From contig NZ_QJHK01000029.1 in assembly GCF_003202435.1 (NCBI RefSeq), forward strand, positions 1-47,767: 47,767 nucleotides of DNA. The letters are read 5' to 3'. Below, piece by piece: positions 1 to 7,770 of this stretch. Made by a program: the position numbers and the translations under genes. Origin of the DNA: Flavobacterium cheongpyeongense (GTDB lineage: Bacteria > Bacteroidota > Bacteroidia > Flavobacteriales > Flavobacteriaceae). How positions within the stretch are numbered: position 1 is the stretch's first letter; each line of letters begins with the position of its first letter. A model generated the notes under the pieces. It was not told the DNA's origin. It searched no databases and saw nothing but the letters and a program-made list of their open reading frames with translations.

Positions 1-4
1 ATTT

Positions 5-124
5 TCCATTTATTGAATTCTAATGACAATACTAAAAAACAAGCTAAAGCAAGATAGAACCTCGTTAAGTATCTAAAAATATACAATATTTAACAAAACG
101 AAATTATTTATCGGACAACAATGA
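5..124. repeat. Terminal inverted repeat, left copy
   Basis: These bases are the reverse complement of the last 120 bases of the window, with no mismatch I can find. The match stops right after the inner edge ACAACAATGA; beyond it the flanks differ. Reading outward, an ATG (reverse complement of bases 7-9, continuing GAAAAT) lies about 114 bases from the inner edge, as if an outward gene started at the window border. This fits two copies of one end of a longer repeat, for example an insertion sequence whose transposase lies outside, but no transposase is visible. Bases 125-302 hold no convincing gene; a 20-codon ORF at 121-183 is probably chance. Confidence 0.85.
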
Positions 125-302
125 AAAGTAATATAATAACATTGCTGATTTTAAAAATAATTAAAAATAAATTTAACTTTTAACATCTTGTTTTACAGTT
201 ATTTTTTGGGGTTTTTCAATGATTCTAAATTGTTTTTAGATTTTTAATAAAACCAAATCGAAAACTATCCCGTAAATGACCTTATAACTTAAAACATTCA
301 TT

Positions 303-857
303 ATGAAAACTAGAAAATTTTTAGCAACAGCAGTTTTAGCTTTAGGATTTGCATTTACATCAAATGCTCAAAAAACAGTAATGGTAGGCGAAGCAGCAAT
401 GTATCCAAATAAAAATATTATTGAAAATGCGGTGAACTCAAAAGATCACACTACTTTGGTTGCTGCAGTAAAAGCAGCGGGATTAGTAGAAACATTGCAA
501 GGTAAAGGGCCGTTTACTGTTTTTGCTCCAACAAATGCTGCTTTTGATAAATTACCAAAAGGAACAGTAGAAACTTTATTAAAACCTGAGAACAAAAAGA
601 AACTTCAAACCATTCTGACTTATCATGTGGTTGCCGGAAAAATGAATTCTTCTGACATTGCAAAAGTAATAAAAGCAGGTAAGGGGAAAGCAACTCTTAA
701 AACAGTTAGCGGCGGAACTTTAACTGCCTGGATGGACGGGAAAGATTTGTATATTTCTGATGAAAGCGGAAATAAATCAAAAGTGACAATTGCAGATGTT
801 AATCAGTCCAATGGAGTAATACATGTAGTGGATACTGTATTGTTGCCAAAAATGTAA
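303..857 (+). CDS. Secreted fasciclin (FAS1) domain protein
   Basis: 184 residues. An N-terminal signal peptide ends near ALGFAFTSNAQ (about residue 22). A single FAS1 domain fills residues about 35-183. The first conserved box is seen as GPFTVFAPTNAAFDKLP, the second as ILTYHVVAGK, and the domain closes with NGVIHVVDTVLLP. FAS1 proteins are extracellular or periplasmic and are thought to act in adhesion or small-molecule binding; the exact role here cannot be read from the sequence. It is monocistronic: long AT-rich leader before, strong hairpin after. Start chosen at the only ATG in front of the signal peptide. Confidence 0.9.
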   Translation: MKTRKFLATAVLALGFAFTSNAQKTVMVGEAAMYPNKNIIENAVNSKDHTTLVAAVKAAGLVETLQGKGPFTVFAPTNAAFDKLPKGTVETLLKPENKKKLQTILTYHVVAGKMNSSDIAKVIKAGKGKATLKTVSGGTLTAWMDGKDLYISDESGNKSKVTIADVNQSNGVIHVVDTVLLPKM

Positions 858-896
858 AATCAAAACAAGATTAATTGATTCTTTACAATTCGTGTT

Positions 897-936
897 AAGT
901 CACAGTTTTATGATATAATAAAACTGTGACTTTTTT
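897..936 (+). terminator. Bidirectional intrinsic terminator
   Basis: A 14-bp perfect stem (AAGTCACAGTTTTA at 897-910 with its complement at 919-932) is followed by a T run on the plus strand. It lies between the convergent FAS1 gene and phnA-like gene and can serve both. Confidence 0.85.
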
Positions 937-939
937 AAA

Positions 940-1518
940 TTATATCTTCTTTACGTATTGTGTGATAATCACAATCTGCTGACCATCGACTTTTCCTTCA
1001 ATATATTCGGCATTTTCATGGTCTAAACGAATGTTACGAACAGCAGTTCCTTGTTTGGCAACCATACTGGATCCTTTTACTTTTAAGTCTTTGATCAATA
1101 CTACCGAGTCTCCGTGCTGTAAAACAACGCCGTTGCTGTCACGATGAACCAGTTTGTTTTCATCATCTTCACCTTCTCCGGTTGCCTGAGCCCATGCAAG
1201 GGTATCTTCGTCCAGATACATCATATCAAGCAATTCCTGAGGCCAGCCTGCAGCTCGCATACGGCTCAACATTCTCCATGCTACGACTTGTACAGCAATG
1301 TTTTCATTCCACATACTGTCGTTAAGGCATCTCCAGTGATTTAAATCTGCGTTATCAGGGTTTTCAATTTGGTCAATACAGGTTGTACAGGCCAGAATAC
1401 TTTCATCCAGACCGCCTTTTTGAGTTGGTAAAACCGTATATACTTTTAGGTTTTCTTCAGCGCCGCAAAGTTCACATTTTGACCCGCTGCGTTTGTTTAA
1501 TTCTCTTTCGATGCTCAT
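940..1518 (-). CDS. PhnA/YjdM-family zinc-ribbon protein
   Basis: 192 residues from the ATG at 1518. The frame is open 54 bases further upstream, but the family starts at MSIERELNKRSGSKCELC, so the internal start is preferred. An N-terminal zinc ribbon is formed by CELC (about residue 15) and CTTC (about residue 65). The C-terminal part, from VHRDSNGVVLQHGDSV, matches the conserved PhnA domain with its GDSVVLIKDLKVKG strand. Despite its name the family is not proven to act in phosphonate use; its biochemical role is unknown. It is longer than the ~110-residue enterobacterial protein because of a middle insertion. Convergent with the FAS1 gene. Confidence 0.85.
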   Translation of the reverse strand: MSIERELNKRSGSKCELCGAEENLKVYTVLPTQKGGLDESILACTTCIDQIENPDNADLNHWRCLNDSMWNENIAVQVVAWRMLSRMRAAGWPQELLDMMYLDEDTLAWAQATGEGEDDENKLVHRDSNGVVLQHGDSVVLIKDLKVKGSSMVAKQGTAVRNIRLDHENAEYIEGKVDGQQIVIITQYVKKI

Positions 1519-1766
1519 TGTTTCATGTTTATTTGATAGGGCGAAATTAGTTTTAATTTGATTCGCTGGCAAATTTATATTTCGGGTTTCTAAATCTGGA
1601 AATTAAAGAGGATTCTATTTCTTTTTTGAAGCACAAATTTCATTATTTCAAGACCTTTTGTCCCGCTATCCGCTTGTATCTTTTTCTGTTTAAAGAAACC
1701 ACAAAAAGGATACCGCTATTATCGGGGCTAAATTAGAAATTTTTGTTTTCAGAAAATATTTAGTGG

Positions 1767-2231
1767 CTATAAATCCTTTTTCACCCTTACCGCATCCGGA
1801 ACCAGCATTTCATATTCTCCGCCATTACGCAATACATCACGAACAATGCTTGAACTGATAAATGAAGTACCTGCCGCAGTTAATAAAAATACGGTTTCAA
1901 TTTTAGAAAGTTTTCTATTGGTATGGGCAATCGCTTTTTCGAACTCGAAATCGGCAGGATTACGCAAGCCTCTTAAAATAAAATTGGCGTTTAGTTTTTG
2001 AGCCAGATCAATAGTCAAACCTTCATAAGTGATTACCGAAATTTTAGGTTCGTCTTTGAAAGTCTCTTCAATAAAACGTTTTCTTTCTTCTAGTGAAAAC
2101 ATGTATTTTTTTTCGGCATTTACACCAATAGCAATCACGATTTCATCAAATAAAGGAATTCCTCTTTTGATAATGTCTTCATGACCTAAAGTAATCGGAT
2201 CAAATGATCCCGGGAATATAGCTTTACGCAT
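1767..2231 (-). CDS. coaD: Phosphopantetheine adenylyltransferase
   Basis: 154 residues. Catalyses the fourth step of coenzyme A synthesis, transferring AMP from ATP to 4'-phosphopantetheine. The nucleotidyltransferase signature is seen at the N-terminus as GSFDPITLGHEDII (TxGH motif). The conserved RGLRNPADFEFE (about residues 88-99) and the late SSSIVRDVL motif are also present. Length is normal for the family and the start is set by the invariant MRKAIFPGSFDP. It is on its own transcript, with 389 bases of non-coding DNA upstream. Confidence 0.97.
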   Translation of the reverse strand: MRKAIFPGSFDPITLGHEDIIKRGIPLFDEIVIAIGVNAEKKYMFSLEERKRFIEETFKDEPKISVITYEGLTIDLAQKLNANFILRGLRNPADFEFEKAIAHTNRKLSKIETVFLLTAAGTSFISSSIVRDVLRNGGEYEMLVPDAVRVKKDL

Positions 2232-2620
2232 TGTTTAAAGTTTCTGAGGTTGGGTGGTACTAAGATTAAGTGTTAGTTGTAATTAGCTTTTTTTGGATTA
2301 TTTCTCATCAGTATAAAAAAGAAATCCAACTGATGTTTTTAAAAATGACATCCAAAGGGTTCCGATTTTAAGTTTTTGTAAATTCAAAGTTACAAATGAA
2401 CTAAGTTTCTAAGGTTTTTTTATTGTTTTATTGTTTTATTTTTTATTGCAATTGATATTTGAATCAGCTAATTCGTTTTGTATTTAAATCATTCCAGGAC
2501 AAAAATGCCCGGCAGGTCGTTAAAAAGTACTCTGTTTCATTCAAAGATTTCTTTCGTTTTTTGGAGGCGCTAAGGTTCTGAAGAACTAAGTTATTGAGTT
2601 TTATTGGATATTTAAACGAT
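2232..2620. other. Intergenic region without recognised features
   Basis: 389 bases between coaD and the next minus-strand gene. It is AT-rich with T-rich runs around 2400-2450. I see no ORF with coding character, no clear hairpin and no tRNA-like fold. Confidence 0.5.
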
Positions 2621-3223
2621 TTATTTTCTCCTTATTTTTATTATTTTATCTTCCTGATAAAGTTTTAAAATATCTTTCCTGGAATAATAAACTTTTTGAT
2701 CTGAAAAATTTTCAGCTTTATCCAGATCATCAATTTCGTATGGCATATAGGCCTCAAAATCATTATGGGTGGTATAAACACTGTCTTTGGTCACTTTGTC
2801 AATCCTCATATTCGAATAATAGCCGTTAGAAAATTTTAAATTATAAACATCTCCAATAATTGGATTTTGTATTAGGATACTGGTTTTATCTTTTTCATCA
2901 AAATAATTGCTGATTGTAAAAATAATGAATACAACTAAAACGATGGAGCCCAGAAACATCCAGGGTGTAGCATCTAATTTTTCATTTCTAAGTTTTAATT
3001 GAATGTTCCCGGATAAATCTTCATAATCAAATGTTTCTTTACAATGGTCGCAATCAATAAATACGATTTTGCCAACAGGAAATAAAGGAATTAAAGTAAG
3101 ATGTGTATATCTTCTGTAAATACTAAAATGCAATGAATTTTCTTGGTTACATTTTGGGCATTTTTCGTTTAAAATGGTTCCGTTTTTTATGTTTGAATCC
3201 CGGACTCCAACTAAAATCATCAT
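2621..3223 (-). CDS. Zinc-ribbon single-pass membrane protein, unknown function
   Basis: 200 residues. Near the N-terminus CPKC (about residue 23) and CDHC (about residue 58) form a zinc-ribbon-like pair. A single transmembrane helix follows at about residues 88-107 (WMFLGSIVLVVFIIFTI), leaving a C-terminal soluble domain of about 90 residues, rich in Tyr, Asp and Lys. I do not recognise a named family; zinc-ribbon-plus-helix proteins are common in Bacteroidota as hypotheticals. The gene follows ddl on the same strand, but a terminator-like hairpin separates them, so it is probably transcribed separately. Confidence 0.7.
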   Translation of the reverse strand: MMILVGVRDSNIKNGTILNEKCPKCNQENSLHFSIYRRYTHLTLIPLFPVGKIVFIDCDHCKETFDYEDLSGNIQLKLRNEKLDATPWMFLGSIVLVVFIIFTISNYFDEKDKTSILIQNPIIGDVYNLKFSNGYYSNMRIDKVTKDSVYTTHNDFEAYMPYEIDDLDKAENFSDQKVYYSRKDILKLYQEDKIIKIRRK

Positions 3224-3240
3224 AAATTAATGTATGATAT

Positions 3241-3281
3241 TAAAAAATAAAGGTGCTGTAATCTTAAAATCTCAGCACCTT
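3241..3281 (-). terminator. Intrinsic terminator of ddl
   Basis: AAGGTGCTG (3250-3258) pairs with CAGCACCTT (3273-3281). On the minus strand the hairpin is followed by TATTTTTTA. It starts 15 bases after the ddl stop codon. Confidence 0.75.
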
Positions 3282-3295
3282 CGTATTTTAGCAAT

Positions 3296-4267
3296 TTATG
3301 CTAATGCCAGTTCAATAGCATTTGTAAATAAATCTTCCAGTGATATTCCGGCTGCTTTGGCTTGCTGCGGAATCAAACTTTCGGTTGTTAATCCCGGGAT
3401 GGTGTTCATTTCCAGCATGTGCGGTTCATTGTTTACAATAATGAATTCGCTTCTTGAGAAACCTTTCATTTTCAATACTTCGTAAGCACGTTTGGCTGTT
3501 TCGCCTATTTTTTGTGTCAGTTCCTCTGAAATTCTCGCTGGTGTAATTTCCTGAGACTTCCCTTCGTATTTGGCTTCGTAATCAAAGAAATCATTATCAG
3601 AAACGATTTCTGTGATGGGTAAAACGATGATCTCGCCTTTGTAATTGATAACGCCAACAGAGACTTCAGTTCCGTCAAGGAAACTTTCGATGATGATTTC
3701 GTTATCTTCTTTGTAGGCTACTTCAATGGCGATTGGTAATTCGGCTTCGGTTTTTACTTTTGAGATCCCGAAACTTGAACCGGCTTTGTTTGGTTTTACG
3801 AAACAAGGCAGACCAACTTTGTTAACGATTTCGGCTGTATTGATCATATCACCTTTATTTAAGTAATAAGAAATAGCTGTTTTGATTCCGTATGGTTTTA
3901 AAACCGATAATAAATCACGTTTATTAAAAGTCACGGCTGCCTGATAATAATCGCAGGAAGTCTGCGGGATTCCTAACAGCTCAAAATAAGCCTGCATGAG
4001 TCCGTCTTCGCCAGGAGAACCGTGAATAGCATTGAAAATACAGTCAAATTTGATTTTTTCACCGTTTATGGTTACAGAGAAATCGTTTCTGTCTATTGGA
4101 AATTCAGCATCGTTTTCGTCTACATACACCCATTTTTCTTTGAAAATATGAATTCGGAATCCGTTGTATTTGGTTTTGTCAAGGTATTGTTTTACTACAT
4201 TTCCGCTGATTAGAGAGATTTTATATTCGCTTGAATATCCGCCCATTATGATGGCTATGTTTTTCAT
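3296..4267 (-). CDS. ddl: D-alanine--D-alanine ligase
   Basis: 323 residues. An ATP-grasp enzyme that makes the D-Ala-D-Ala dipeptide of peptidoglycan. The N-terminal substrate motif GGYSSEYKISL, the HGSPGEDG loop (about residue 83), the ATP-grasp region PCFVKPNKAGSSFGISKV and the C-terminal metal site HMLEMNTIPGLT are all present. Length is typical. It is transcribed away from the PASTA/rluD operon; a cell-wall enzyme next to a PASTA protein fits a shared envelope context. Confidence 0.96.
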   Translation of the reverse strand: MKNIAIIMGGYSSEYKISLISGNVVKQYLDKTKYNGFRIHIFKEKWVYVDENDAEFPIDRNDFSVTINGEKIKFDCIFNAIHGSPGEDGLMQAYFELLGIPQTSCDYYQAAVTFNKRDLLSVLKPYGIKTAISYYLNKGDMINTAEIVNKVGLPCFVKPNKAGSSFGISKVKTEAELPIAIEVAYKEDNEIIIESFLDGTEVSVGVINYKGEIIVLPITEIVSDNDFFDYEAKYEGKSQEITPARISEELTQKIGETAKRAYEVLKMKGFSRSEFIIVNNEPHMLEMNTIPGLTTESLIPQQAKAAGISLEDLFTNAIELALA

Positions 4268-4365
4268 TTTTTGGTTTTTATGTGTTCTGTTTTCTGTTTC
4301 AGCTTTTTCTTTGTTTCAGGTTTTACCACTTCTTTTTTGTCAATAAGATTGACAAAAACTTTCTT

Positions 4366-4472
4366 TTAAAACCTGAAGCCCTAGCCCTGATGGAAGCGGC
4401 ATCCTTTTGTGCCGGGGTTCGGCATAAAAGATACAGCGTACAGCAGGAAACAGCTCCTTATAATAACGAGTA
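4366..4472 (+). ncRNA. Probable structured RNA, Flavo-1-like
   Basis: This GC-richer stretch in an AT-rich gap can fold. CCTG at 4372-4375 can pair with CAGG at 4444-4447. Inside, TTTTGTGCCG (4405-4414) pairs with CGGCATAAAA (4420-4429), a 10-bp stem with one G-U pair and a 5-base loop. The segments GCCCTGATGGAAGCGGCATC and AAAAGATACAGCG resemble, from memory, a conserved flavobacterial RNA motif (Flavo-1 in Rfam); I cannot confirm the family name here. Strand is inferred from the motif orientation. A short ORF crossing it (4282-4476) has no protein-like features. Confidence 0.6.
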
Positions 4473-4528
4473 TTAAAAGCTTTACTGTTTTAAACAAAAT
4501 TATCATTTTTTTTGAAACTAAATAGCTT

Positions 4529-4536
4529 TATATTTG
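4529..4536 (+). promoter_or_regulatory. -7 promoter element of the PASTA-rluD operon
   Basis: TATATTTG matches the Bacteroidota -7 consensus TAnnTTTG. It lies 22 bases before the chosen ATG at 4558, giving a short leader. No well-spaced -33 TTTG is evident (nearest TTTG at 4511-4514 is closer than usual). The element also shows that the TTG at 4534 cannot be the start. Confidence 0.55.
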
Positions 4537-4557
4537 CGTTCATCAAAAAATAAATTT

Positions 4558-5178
4558 ATGAGTTTACGTAAGTATTTAACGAGCCGTGTGTTTTTTTTGC
4601 AAGTATTGGGTGCCGCTGCTATTATTGCAGTTTTAGGTTATTTGTTTATGCATTGGCTGACGTTTACAACAGATCATGGACACGAAATTACGGTTCCTAA
4701 TTTAGCGAAACTGACAGAAGAACAGGTTGAAGAAAAACTGGATGAACTGGATTTAGATTATGTGCTTTTGGATAGTGTTGATTATAGAAGTGAATATCCT
4801 AAGTTTAGTGTGGTAGAGCAGGATCCGTCACCAGGAACAAAAGTAAAAGTAGGAAGAAAAATATATATTAAAATTAACGCTTCGGGATTTTCATCTGTCA
4901 AAATTCCGGATTTAATTGATAAAACCTATCGTGAAGCCATTCCTACGTTAAAAGCTTTAGGGCTTCAGGAAGGAACGATTACCTATATTCCGAACTTAGG
5001 AAAAGATATGGTTATGGAACTCCGTTATAAAGGGAGAAATCTGAAACCAGGAGACCGCGTATTAAAAGCTTCTAAAATCGATTTGGTTTTAGGCGACGGA
5101 AAGGCAAGCTATGTAGAGGAAAGTGAGCCTGTAGACAGTACTGCTGCGCCAATTGAAGAAACCCCAGCTGATGAATAA
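4558..5178 (+). CDS. PASTA-domain membrane protein
   Basis: 206 residues. One N-terminal transmembrane helix (about residues 13-33, FLQVLGAAAIIAVLGYLF) is followed by two PASTA domains: about residues 43-110 (starting ITVPNLAKLTEEQVEEKL, ending GRKIYIKINA) and about 113-185 (starting VKIPDLIDKTYREAI, ending KIDLVLGDG). The tail is acidic. PASTA domains bind muropeptides and usually sit on Ser/Thr kinases or PBPs; here the module stands alone without a kinase or transpeptidase domain. The stop overlaps the start of rluD by 8 bases, so the two are translationally coupled. ATG at 4558 chosen over an upstream TTG because of the promoter position. Confidence 0.88.
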   Translation: MSLRKYLTSRVFFLQVLGAAAIIAVLGYLFMHWLTFTTDHGHEITVPNLAKLTEEQVEEKLDELDLDYVLLDSVDYRSEYPKFSVVEQDPSPGTKVKVGRKIYIKINASGFSSVKIPDLIDKTYREAIPTLKALGLQEGTITYIPNLGKDMVMELRYKGRNLKPGDRVLKASKIDLVLGDGKASYVEESEPVDSTAAPIEETPADE

Positions 5179-6217
5179 TAATAGTGAAGAAAATTTAGAT
5201 CTGGAAGACGAATTATTCGAACATTTCAGGTTTGAAGTCCCAAAAGGTCAGGCGTTTTTACGTATTGACAAATATTTGATGTACCTGATTCCGAATGCCA
5301 CACGTAATAAAATTCAGAATGCGGCAACGAACGGAAATATTTTTGTGAATGATATTCCGGTAAAATCAAATTATAAAGTAAAACCTCTTGATATTATTAC
5401 GGTGATGTTGTCGCATCCGCCGTTTGAAAACCATATTCTGCCGGAAGATCTTCCGTTGAATATTGTTTACGAAGATGATGCTTTATTACTCATTAACAAA
5501 GAACCTGGAATGGTGGTTCATCCGGGACATGGAAACTATACCGGAACCCTGGTAAATGCTTTGGCGCATCATTTTGATAATCTGCCAATGAACAGCAGCG
5601 AACGCCCGGGACTGGTGCACAGAATCGACAAGGATACATCCGGACTTTTGATTATTGCAAAAACCGAAGCGGCCATGACGCATCTGGCGAAACAATTCGA
5701 AGCCAAAACTACAGAACGTGAATATATTGCCCTTGTTTGGGGAAATGTTGCTCAAGATGAAGGAACAATAGAAGGAAATTTGGCAAGACACTTAAAAGAC
5801 CGCATGCAGATGGCTGTTTTTGCTGATCCTGAAATTGGAAAACCTGCCATTACACATTATAAGGTTCTCGAACGTTTTGGCTATGTGACTTTGATTTCAT
5901 GCAAACTGGAAACGGGAAGGACACACCAGATTCGTGCGCACATGAAACACATTGGGCATCCGTTGTTTAATGATGAACGTTATGGGGGGCATTTGATTTT
6001 AAAAGGAACAACTTTTACAAAATACAAGCAGTTTATTGAAAATTGTTTTAAAGCGTTGCCACGTCAGGCCTTGCATGCTAAAACGCTTGGTTTTGTGCAT
6101 CCGAATACGAAAGAACTAATGCGTTTTGATACTGAATTGCCTCAGGATTTTCAGGATTGCCTTGATAAATGGCGTAATTATTCGAAATCACATCATGTTG
6201 AGGATGATGAAGAGTAA
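5171..6217 (+). CDS. rluD: Ribosomal large-subunit pseudouridine synthase, RluD type
   Basis: 348 residues. Isomerises uridines to pseudouridine in 23S rRNA. An N-terminal S4 RNA-binding domain (RIDKYLMYLIPNATRNKIQ, about residues 28-46) precedes the catalytic domain. The catalytic aspartate lies in GLVHRIDKDTSGLL (about residue 150). The C-terminal RTHQIRAHMKHIGHPLFND motif is intact. The ATG overlaps the stop of the PASTA gene (ATGAATAA), a layout I expect in flavobacteria. An upstream TTG in frame (5153) is less likely than this ATG. Exact target uridines cannot be deduced. Confidence 0.93.
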   Translation: MNNNSEENLDLEDELFEHFRFEVPKGQAFLRIDKYLMYLIPNATRNKIQNAATNGNIFVNDIPVKSNYKVKPLDIITVMLSHPPFENHILPEDLPLNIVYEDDALLLINKEPGMVVHPGHGNYTGTLVNALAHHFDNLPMNSSERPGLVHRIDKDTSGLLIIAKTEAAMTHLAKQFEAKTTEREYIALVWGNVAQDEGTIEGNLARHLKDRMQMAVFADPEIGKPAITHYKVLERFGYVTLISCKLETGRTHQIRAHMKHIGHPLFNDERYGGHLILKGTTFTKYKQFIENCFKALPRQALHAKTLGFVHPNTKELMRFDTELPQDFQDCLDKWRNYSKSHHVEDDEE

Positions 6218-6229
6218 AGAGTAAACATT

Positions 6230-6269
6230 AAGTCCCTGAAAGTTACAGAACTATTTAGGGACTTTTTTT
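6230..6269 (+). terminator. Intrinsic terminator after rluD
   Basis: AAGTCCCT (6230-6237) pairs with AGGGACTT (6257-6264), followed by a run of T. It begins 12 bases after the rluD stop. Confidence 0.85.
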
Positions 6270-6431
6270 ATGAATACGAAACACTAAAGCTAAATTTGTT
6301 GGATATAACTTAAAACAGGATGACATCCATTTCTGAAAGTATATTTATCTAATTAAATCTAAAAGTCTAATAATCTAAATTACTAAGTTTGTATTTGAGT
6401 AAATACTGCTCGTGAAATATATTTTACCTAT

Positions 6432-7214
6432 ATGAAAAACCATTTCGATCTTAGAACGGTAAATGTCACGCGTTATATCACGCCATTGCGCGAGGGAGGT
6501 TCTTTACCTGCTTTGGCAGAGGCTGATGACGACTTTAAATATGTCCTTAAATTTAAAGGTGCCGGTCACGGTGTAAAAGCTTTGATTGCCGAATTGGTAG
6601 GCGGACAAATTGCTAAAGTCTTAAAACTACAGCTTCCTGAACTTGTTTTTGCAAATCTCGATGAAGCTTTTGGACGCACTGAAGCCGATGAGGAGATTCA
6701 GGATTTACTGCAGGGAAGCCAGGGACTCAATCTGGCACTTCATTTTTTGTCAGGTGCGATTACGTTTGATCCGGTGGTAACGACTGTTGATGCTAAACAG
6801 GCATCGCAAATTGTCTGGCTGGATGCTTATATTACTAATGTTGACCGAACTTTTAAAAATACGAATATGTTGATCTGGCACAAGGAATTATGGCTGATCG
6901 ATCATGGAGCGTGTCTGTATTTTCACCATTCCTGGAATAACTGGGAACAGCATGCCAAAAGTCCGTTTGCTTTGATTAAAGATCATGTTTTACTACCTCA
7001 GGCTTCGCTTTTAAAAGAAGTGGATGCCGAATTCAAAGCACTTTTGACTCCCGAAATTTTAGAAGAAATTGTAAATACAATTCCGCTGGAATGGCTGCTC
7101 TGGGAAGATACGGATGAATCTCCTGAAACTTTAAGAAACGTCTATCTGCAATTTTTGCAAACCCGATTAAATCATTCTGAAATCTTCGTAAATCAGGCTC
7201 AAAATGCAAGATAA
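6432..7214 (+). CDS. HipA-like kinase
   Basis: 260 residues, shorter than classical HipA (~440). The N-terminal half carries a nucleotide-binding-like region (FKYVLKFKGAGHGVKALIAEL). The central IVWLDAYITNVDRTFKNTN resembles the HipA catalytic loop (Asp followed by Asn and DR). LWLIDHGACLYFHHSW resembles the metal-binding DxG motif. This fits the small HipA-like family seen next to DUF3037 proteins. Classical HipA phosphorylates glutamyl-tRNA synthetase and is held by HipB; no HipB-type helix-turn-helix gene is present here. The stop overlaps the next gene by 11 bases. The target and biological role are unknown; toxin or defence function is only a possibility. Confidence 0.75.
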   Translation: MKNHFDLRTVNVTRYITPLREGGSLPALAEADDDFKYVLKFKGAGHGVKALIAELVGGQIAKVLKLQLPELVFANLDEAFGRTEADEEIQDLLQGSQGLNLALHFLSGAITFDPVVTTVDAKQASQIVWLDAYITNVDRTFKNTNMLIWHKELWLIDHGACLYFHHSWNNWEQHAKSPFALIKDHVLLPQASLLKEVDAEFKALLTPEILEEIVNTIPLEWLLWEDTDESPETLRNVYLQFLQTRLNHSEIFVNQAQNAR

Positions 7215-7587
7215 TCACTTATATGAGTATGCCGTGATTCGTGTGGTACCAAGGGTAGAGCGCGAAGAATTCCTGAATATCGGAATCATTTTGTTTTGCA
7301 AAAAAGCCAAGTTTATAAAAGTACTTTTCCACTTTACTAATGAAAGAATTCAAGCTTTTTCCGCAGATTTTGATGTAGAACAATTATATCATAATTTAAT
7401 TTCACTAGAAAAAATTGCCAATGGAGATAAAGACGGCGGTCCAATTGCCGAAATGGATATTCCGTCCCGATTTCGATGGTTAACAGCAATACGTAGTTCT
7501 GCGATTCAAACTTCAAGGCCACATCCTGGACTTTGTAAGGATTTAGAAAATACTATTCAGCGTTTGTTTACAGAATTGGTTTTGTAG
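7204..7587 (+). CDS. DUF3037 family protein
   Basis: 127 residues. The start MQDNHLYEYAVIRVVPRVE followed by EEFLNIGIILFCKK is the typical opening of DUF3037 proteins. No signal peptide or membrane segment. It starts inside the last codons of the HipA-like kinase gene, in a different frame, so the two products are almost certainly made together. Function is undescribed as far as I know; the fixed pairing suggests a partner, regulator or antidote of the kinase, which is inference. Confidence 0.8.
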   Translation: MQDNHLYEYAVIRVVPRVEREEFLNIGIILFCKKAKFIKVLFHFTNERIQAFSADFDVEQLYHNLISLEKIANGDKDGGPIAEMDIPSRFRWLTAIRSSAIQTSRPHPGLCKDLENTIQRLFTELVL

Positions 7588-7630
7588 TTTTTACGCAAAA
7601 AAGAGGAGACTCATAAAAGCAATCTTTGAT

Positions 7631-7677
7631 AAAAAAACCACGGATTACAACAATTTATGATGGTGTAATCCGTGGTT
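7631..7677 (-). terminator. Terminator between convergent genes
   Basis: AACCACGGATTACA (7636-7649) pairs perfectly with 7664-7677. On the minus strand the stem is followed by a T run (A run at 7631-7637), so it mainly ends the PL1 transcript. The stem sequence resembles the one at 15924-15965, suggesting one repeat family used as terminators. Confidence 0.8.
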
Positions 7678-7770
7678 AACTAAATAAACTAATTCATATT
7701 CTGTATTGCTATACCATAGTTTCAAATAAGTGATTTGAAATTTATGGAAAGAAAGAATGTCTTAAAAAAA

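Noticed and set aside
121..183. 20-codon ORF starting at the edge of the left terminal repeat
   Set aside because: Low-complexity Ile/Lys/Asn peptide with no following gene; the ATG belongs to the repeat edge.
4282..4476. 64-codon plus-strand ORF before the PASTA gene
   Set aside because: It runs across the probable structured RNA and has no protein features.
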